A stretch of DNA of 64,000 nt, taken from Panicum virgatum (Eukaryota; Streptophyta; Magnoliopsida; Poales; Poaceae). The stretch covers positions 13,093,033-13,157,032 of the forward strand of contig NC_053153.1 of assembly GCF_016808335.1 (NCBI RefSeq), in the 5' to 3' direction. Position numbers and translations under genes: made by a program. The notes beneath the pieces are model-generated. The model was not told where the DNA came from, made no database searches, and saw only the letters and a list, made by a program, of their open reading frames with translations. Numbering within the stretch: the first letter of the stretch is position 1; the number at the start of each line of letters is the position of its first letter. Below are positions 58,117-64,000 of this stretch, piece after piece.

Positions 58117-61100
58117 GCGCTCGAGCCAACGTTCGCGACAGGCACAGGCGGAATGGCGTCGCGCGGCACACCACAACTCCCCCACGTGGGTCGAGGCTGC
58201 CATGTCGCTGCTCAGCATCACGACTAGCGGGGCCACCGCCTCGTCATCACATGCCTCGGCGTCATCTGCACCGACATCGTCACCTGCTGCGGCACTAGTG
58301 CCTCCCAGGGGGGGCTTGACTTCGGCGTCGCCCTTCCCCTTTGGGATGCGCAACGCTGCCGCCCACGCCTCATCAACCCGCGCTAACTTCATCGAGCATG
58401 AGGGTCTGCCGGGTCATCATCTTCTGTCGATCCGCAGCCTCATCGCGTCGTCTCCTGACGAATCCTACCCCGAGACGGCGAGCTCGATCGCCGACGACGT
58501 CGACTTCTTCATGAACAACTTTACGGCCGAGAAGGCCGAGGACTACTCCGGGGTCCGCGACCCCGACGCTCTCCGCACGTTCCAGCTGGCGACGGCTTAC
58601 TGCCTCACCTGCTCCAAAGACTCCAGCGAGGGGGATTTCGATCCTTCCCGAGAGTGCTTCATGGCGGACCTCGCGGACGAGCAAAACGACAACGCCCCGA
58701 GCAACCACGGGGACGGCGGGGCGGACGCGCAGGCAAACCCACCGGTGGTGCCGCTTGCAGCCCCTTCTTCATCAAGCTCGGCGGCGCGACAAGCTCAGCT
58801 GGCACAGCTCAATGAGCTTCAAGCCAAGCTCGACGAGCCGCATCAACAAACCCAGGAGCTACGCGCCGCACTCGAGCAGCAGCGTACCGCGCGTGGTGCA
58901 CACGCCCACACGGCGGGACGTGTTGCCCGGGAGCGCATCCTGGCCGACGACAACGTCGACAAATCTCCGGAGCTGAAGACGGCCGGCGAGAAGCTCGTCG
59001 CTGCGGCTTATCTACTCCAAGCTATGCCTGAGCCATCGACACCTTCGGGCTGCAACATGCGCCGCGAGGCACAGGAGCTAATCGAGCAAGCTGCCGTGCA
59101 GCAGGCCGAGAGTTCTGCGTCTCGTATACGCTTGAAAGCCCCTGAGCAGCCGGATGGGACTGCGCATCAGGACCGCGAGGTTTCTGTACACACACCCCCA
59201 GCAGGGAAGGGCAAGGCAGTCGTAGCGCCCGGTGCGAAGGCGCCCTCGGTGCACGAGCGCATCGGGAGAGTTCCCATAAGGGAGCGAATCCGTGACACTC
59301 GCGGGCACGCTGGCGACGGCGACGCCCGCAACGTCATCAATGGCGGGAGGTACACCCCTCGACGGGGTGGACGCTTCGACCCTGAGCACGACAGGGGTGA
59401 GTCACCGGAGCCTCCGGGCACCCGGGTGTTCAGCCGGGAGATTCGAACAACATATTTCCCCCCGCGCTTTCGACAACCCAACACCCTCGTCAAATACTCG
59501 GGCGAGACTGATCCTGCAGTCTGGCTCAACGACTACCGCCTAGCGTGTCAGCTAGGCGGCGCGACGGAGGATGCGGTCATCATCTGCAACCTTCCTCTTC
59601 ATCTTGCTGACGCCACACGAACGTGGCTCGAGCACCTGCCTGCGGATCAGATCCACAACTGGGCCGACTTGGTCCACATCTTCGTGGGTAATTTCCAGGG
59701 CACGTACGTGCGCCCTGGGAACTCCTGGGATCTCAAAGGTTGTCGCCAGAAGCCCCGCGAGTCCCTGCGTGACTACGTGCGATGCTTCTCCAAGCAGTGC
59801 ACCGAGCTCCCTAGCGTCACCCCGCGTCGAGGTCATCAACGCTTTCCTCGAGGGTACGACATGCAGGAACCTAGTGCACGAGCTCGCGAGAAGCCGACCC
59901 GTCAACACCAATGAGTTGTTCGACGCTGCCACCAACTACACCGCCGGCGAGGAGGCCGTTGGTGCCATCTTCGACGACAAATCGAGCAAGCGCAAGGACG
60001 ATGCGCCCGCGGAGGGCAGCAACGTCAAGCCCGACGCCCCTGCCAAGAAACTGAAGCGGGGGAGGAAGGGAAAGAAGCCGGTCCCACCGAACCAGCGCGG
60101 GTCGGGGTAGGCAGAGGACTCCGAGGAGGCCTTCGCTGCCGCCCCGGACCGCAAAGGGCCTCGAGGCCCCCCTCGAGGTTGTGGTGTCCAATTCGACGAC
60201 ATGCTTAAGAAGCCGTGCCCTTACCACAAGGGCCCGGTCAATCATACCCTCGAGCAGTGCAAAATGCTCAAGAAATACTACAACTTCGTCGCGCATCGCG
60301 ACGAAGACAAGAAGAAGGATGCTGGCGACAAAGGTGGAGATGACGAGTTCCCCCCAGTGGAGAACACCTTCTTCATCTTTGGAGGAGCAACGACGAATAT
60401 GACTTCTCGGCAGCGCAAGCGTGAGCGCCGCGAAGTCTTTTCTGTCACCAAAGCCATGCCATCCTACCTCGACTGGTCGAAGGATACCATCACCTTTGGC
60501 CGCGAGGACCACCCCGACTACGTCCTGCATCCGGGATGGTATCCGCTCGTTGTCGACCCCATCATCGGCAACACCCGCTTCACCAAGGTGCTCATGGACG
60601 GAGGCAGCAGCCTCAACATCATGTGCGCCCCCACCTTGGAGCTCATGGGGATCGGACTGGACAAGCTTCGCCCCAGCAAGTCGCCATTCCACGGCGTCGC
60701 GCCGGGGAAGCGAGTCCAACTCCTCGGCCAGATCGATCTGCCTGTGTGCTTCGGCACAGCAGCCAACTTCCGCAAGGAGGTACTCACTTTCGAGGTGGTG
60801 GGGTTTCGAGGATCCTACCATGCCATCCTAGGCCGTCCTTGCTACGCCAAGTTCATGGCCTCCCCAACTACACCTACCTCAAGCTCAAAATGTCGAGTCC
60901 AAAGGGCATCATCACCATCGGCTCTTCGTTCGAGCACGCCTACGAGTGCGACGTTGAGTGCGTTGAGCACGCGGAAGCTCAAGCGGAGGACGAGGCCCTC
61001 GCAGCCACCCTCGACAAAATGGCAAGCGAGGCCTTGGACTCCACGCACCGACACGCTGGGAGCTTCGAACCCGCCGAGGGTATCAAGAAGGTGCCCCTCG

Positions 61101-61623
61101 ACCCGAGTCACCCCAATGACAAGGCGTTGCGGATCAGCGCCATCCTCGACAGCAAATAGGAAGTGGTGCTCGTCGATTTCCTCCGTGCCAACGCAGACAT
61201 CTTTGCGTGGAGCCCCTCGGACATGCCTGGCATACCGAGGGAGGTCGCCGAGCACTCCCTTGATGTCCGACCCAACTCCAAGCCGGTGAAGCAGCGCCTG
61301 CGACGCTTCGACGAGCTCAAGCGCCGGGCGATCGGCGAGGAGTTGCAGAAACTTCTGGCGGCCAGATTCATCAAAGAGGTATTCCATCCCGAGTGGCTAG
61401 CTAATCCAGTATTAGTGAAGAAAAAGAGTGGAAACTGGAGGATGTGTGTAGATTACACTAGTTTAAATAAGACATGTCCGAAGGTTCCCTTTCCTTTGCC
61501 ACGAATTGATCAGATTGTAGATACTACTGCGGGATGTGAACTCCTATCCTTTCTTGATGCCTATTCCGGTTACCACCAAATCTAGATGAAAGAGTCCGAC
61601 CAGCTCGCGACTTCTTTTATCAC

Positions 61624-62104
61624 ACCCTTCCGCATCGCCATCGAGCTCGGCGTCAAATGCATCGACGCGTGCAGCGACTCTCAACTCGTCGTCGACCAAG
61701 TAATGAAGGAGTCTAGCTGTCACGACCCGAAGATGGAGGCGTACTGTAGCGCAGTGCGCCGCCTCGAAGACAAATTTGACGGCCTTGAGCTCAATCATGT
61801 CCCGCGCAAGTACAACGAGGACGCCGACGAACTGGCCAAGATCGCGTCGGGGCGGACCACCGTCCCCCCGAACATCTTCGCTCGCGACATCACCAAGCCC
61901 TCCGTCGAGTTCAAAGATCCGACGGAGCCAGGCCCCTCGTCCGCTGGGCCCTCCGGCGAGAACTCCTCGGCGGACGAGGCCGAACCCATGGACATTGACT
62001 TCGGCACCACCTCTGCGAACGAGGCCGAAGCAATGGAAGTCGACGAGGCCCCCACCTCGCGAGATTGGCGCATCTAGTACATTGACTGGATGACTCGAGG
62101 GGTC
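61624..62104 (+). pseudogene. Tat second RNase H (plant/archaeal type) after internal deletion
   Basis: Directly after ...ATSFITPF of reverse transcriptase the frame reads RIAIELGVKCIDACSDSQLV, LEDKFDGLELNHVPRKYNED and ADELAKIASGR, which is the C-terminal part of the second RNase H of Tat elements. Everything between (RT palm with YxDD, the first RNase H, and the start of this domain) is missing without loss of frame. A TAG at 62075 replaces the likely CAG in DWRIQYIDWM. The next LTR begins at 62105. Confidence 0.8.
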
Positions 62105-64000
62105 TGTAACACCCGGTTTATAAAAGGACATAAACCGAGCAATCATATACGTGCCAGGATCAAGTCACACGTATATACAACAGAATGAACAGTATATCAT
62201 AGCACATATCACGTAAAAAGATATAATAAAGCGAATACGAATGTTATTTATCATATTAATGACAAAATGTCTTATACAGCGGAAGCGAAGTACAAATACG
62301 ATAAAAACTCTCCGAAGCTGAGCAGGGCGCCACAGGGACGTCGACTGGGAGACGAACGCCTAGAAGTCCTCGTAGTCCTGGTAGCGCTGAGCAAACTCCC
62401 TCGCGTCGGTAGGAACTGAGCAGCAGTAGAGTATCCAAGAGGAAAAAGTAGAGAAGAGGCAAGAGTGAGTACACAACTTGTAATCAATAAGTATAACACA
62501 AACTATGAGGCTCTAGGTTGGCTGACTGACTGCATTAGTTTTTAAGTCTTGGCAGAATTTTATTACAGCTATTTACTACGAGTTGATGAATTACCATTAA
62601 CCCAGTTACATAGTAATTAATCAAAATTAATTATGTTACTACTGAGAACCAAACCGAAACCACCAAGGAAACCCCGAGAGGCACCCCCTCGTCGGAAGGA
62701 GCTAACCCCACTAATCAAAAGGAGGATCTGGGCCGCTCATGACCGTGAGCATGGCTAGTATACCAGTTTTACACTCTGCAGAGGTTGCACATCTTTACCC
62801 ACAAGTCGTGAGCTACGCTAGTTTTTCATCACACTTCCTTAGGTGAGATGACTAGCGACTCACTACGAGGCCGTTACAAAGGACACGTTGGTAAGGTGTA
62901 ACCGCTAAGGAATCAGGCTCCGCAACGATGGTAACCACCTCGAGGGGTACGCACACCAAGCCTCGTAGCCTGGCCACCATTGAAGCTCACTACCCCCCAT
63001 GCCCCGTCGGTAAGTTACTCCCGAACCAAAATGACCTAATTAGTAAGCCAAGACCATCCCATTCCAGTCTTGTGGTAGCGCTGTTGTCCCAGGTTGTCGC
63101 TCTATGAACCGGTCCTTATGGAGAGTGGCCAACCAGGCAGTAAGCACCGTGCTGGCCCCCTAAACCAAGTTTCTAACAAAACCAATTTCAATGAGAAGTG
63201 AGCCACTCAAGCCACACAGAGGGCCACTCTCGGAATTAAGTTGCATATACCATTAATCAAATTAATTAAAAAGGACCAAGTGTGTTATAGCGCGGCACCT
63301 AGCACAACTAACCAAAATGCAACCCAAGGATATATTTAAAGGATAAATGTGGCTAGGAAAATCCTTATAGGCATACAGTATTAAAATGCAGTATGAAATG
63401 GTATTTAAAGTGATAGGTGTTGTTCATGTTATACTTGCCTTCCTCAAACTGTTCCTGCTGCTCAAACTGCTCAGAAGATGGCTGCTCTGGGTACTGGTAC
63501 TGGGGCTCCTCCGGTAGCTCGACGTCTACTCACGAACACATGGCCAAAAACAATGCATAACAATAAGCATACAAGCAAACACTAACAAAAACTAAGAAAC
63601 AATACATCAATACATAAAAACAGCACACTAAACTAGTCTAAAACTATTCTACGCATTACAACGATCGCGTGGACATAAAGAACGCCTAAAACGGAGCTAA
63701 AACGCATAATCTAGGCTAAAAACAAGGTTCAGGGACTAAACTGCAAGAAATCTGAGGTTCCAGGGGGTTTTCTGCAAAAACTGAGGGCCTAATCATAAAT
63801 AACCATTAAATCTAAGGGCTAACAAGCAAAACTGATGGCTCTGGATGGCGGGCGCTAAAACCAGGAAGGTCAGGGGGTTTTGGTAAAAACCGGGGCCTAA
63901 CTGCAATTTCTTTTGAGCTAATTCGGACTGCGGCTCGATTTCAGTAAAACCCAGGGGCTCTTTATAAAGTTTTCCAGGCCGAAGGGGTATCTTTGAATCT
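62105..64000 (-). mobile_element. LTR of the same 3.2-kb family, copy 2 (runs off window)
   Basis: TGTAACACCCGG at 62105, preceded by GGGTC (62100-62104). Collinear with 54943 onward apart from ~180 extra bases at about 62212-62395 that copy 1 has lost. Whether it is a solo LTR or a full element cannot be seen. It contains the mini-exon at 63525-63435. Confidence 0.82.
63435..63525 (-). CDS. LTR-internal acidic mini-exon, family B copy 2
   Basis: Minus-strand frame VELPEEPQYQYPEQPSSEQF, then EQQEQFEEGK, bounded by GTAG acceptor and GGCAA/GTATAA donor as in copy 1. Ninety-one nt against 94 in copy 1. Downstream on the minus strand (about 62415-62350) a CAG acceptor precedes an acidic stretch REFAQRYQDYEDF-stop that could be a last exon, but the phase does not fit simply. 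That part is deleted in copy 1. Confidence 0.45.

Larger units (their letters stand above)
54764..61623 (+). pseudogene. Tat gag-protease-RT, interrupted and broken
   Basis: Gag starts MAGRSSPYPMGVSDPF at 54764, is split by the LTR at 54943-58116 and continues in frame at 58122. It covers a low-complexity Ala/Ser region, a coiled-coil-like Gln/Leu stretch (about 58790-58900), and the retrotransposon gag fold (VKYSGETDPAVWLNDYRLAC near 59490, WADLVHIFVGNF near 59665). A frame change near 59822 leads to NAFLEGTTCRNLVHELARS. TAG at 60108 follows, then a CPYHKG...HTLEQC zinc motif (60220-60260) and protease LMDGGSSLNIMC near 60592. One base is missing near 60858. TAG at 61157 precedes the RT start (RRFDELKRRAIGEELQ, NWRMCVDYTSLNKTCP, LLSFLDAYSGYHQI), with TAG at 61583. 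The RT stops before its catalytic YxDD motif. Confidence 0.85.
53315..64000 (+). mobile_element. Tat-lineage Gypsy retrotransposon, decayed, continues past window
   Basis: 5' LTR (53315-54690), primer-site-like TTGGCGCGCCAGGTAGGGGC (54698-54717), gag from 54764, protease, the start of reverse transcriptase and a second (plant-type) RNase H. It is interrupted twice by one LTR family (54943-58116; 62105-). Integrase and the 3' LTR are beyond the window. The presence of the second RNase H (RIAIELGVKCIDACSDSQLV) defines the Tat group. The frame is broken by several stops, two frame changes and a large internal deletion near 61625. Confidence 0.85.

Noticed and set aside
59871..60821. 316-codon minus-strand ORF
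   Set aside because: Antisense shadow of Tat gag and protease, whose plus-strand frames have recognisable domains and zinc motif.
60842..62146. 181- and 200-codon minus-strand ORFs
   Set aside because: Antisense shadows of the Tat RT and RNase H frames.

Overview
The window is a piece of a grass (Poaceae) nuclear genome, probably panicoid. The evidence is grass-type SIRE-like Copia, Athila and Tat Gypsy LTR retrotransposons, Helitrons ending in CTAR, grass MITEs, GT-AG introns, and a plastid release-factor-like gene (PrfB3) with a six-exon structure. The species cannot be named from this sequence. Most of the window is transposable elements. Two low-copy host-type genes are visible: a tandem Ulp1/C48-peptidase-like gene (29155-34123, +, broken) and PrfB3 (37480-42227, +, intact).

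Layout. 1-29154 is a four-level nest. The outermost is a SIRE-like Copia element (element 1: RNase H end, env-position ORF, 3' LTR from 3304). Its 3' LTR is split by a gag-only Copia element (element 2, 4476-29009, target-site duplication CACCC). The gag of element 2 is split by a minus-strand Athila-like element without coding capacity (element 3, 6859-25038, TSD ATGGG). The left LTR of element 3 is split by a minus-strand coding Athila element (element 4, from 7634). By-eye LTR divergence falls from about 5% to 3% to 2% inward, which agrees with the nesting order. The right LTR of element 4 is fused by a deletion to the left LTR tail of element 3.

29155-35500: the Ulp1-like gene, with element 1 cutting off its 5' part, a Helitron in intron 4 and a solo LTR in exon 9 (TSD GATAC). 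An F-box fragment on the minus strand, a second Helitron and MITEs follow. 36588-37355 is a hAT element with a perfect 8-bp TSD, 125 bp upstream of the PrfB3 start codon. PrfB3 intron 1 holds a TIR transposon and a 5'-truncated LINE. 42858-46190: a LINE remnant, then a minus-strand Helitron end and chimeric ribosomal protein S4 fragments.

46868-52840: a truncated LTR and a 4.5-kb solo LTR in opposite orientation; the solo LTR contains a second, Angela-like solo LTR (50807-52072). 53315-64000: a decayed Tat-lineage Gypsy element with two insertions of one ~3.2-kb LTR family (54943-58116 and 62105 to the window edge).

Main points of interest. (1) In two unrelated retrotransposon superfamilies the ORF in the env position has its own internal promoter-like block, built from the same short GC-rich motif that lies upstream of the TATA box in that element's LTR. 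(2) Two long-LTR families carry a short acidic open exon inside the LTR, and two copies differ by an in-frame 3-base indel. (3) The Ulp1-like gene encodes one domain with its catalytic residues and a second, catalytically degenerate copy. (4) Several deletion junctions can be read at near base resolution.
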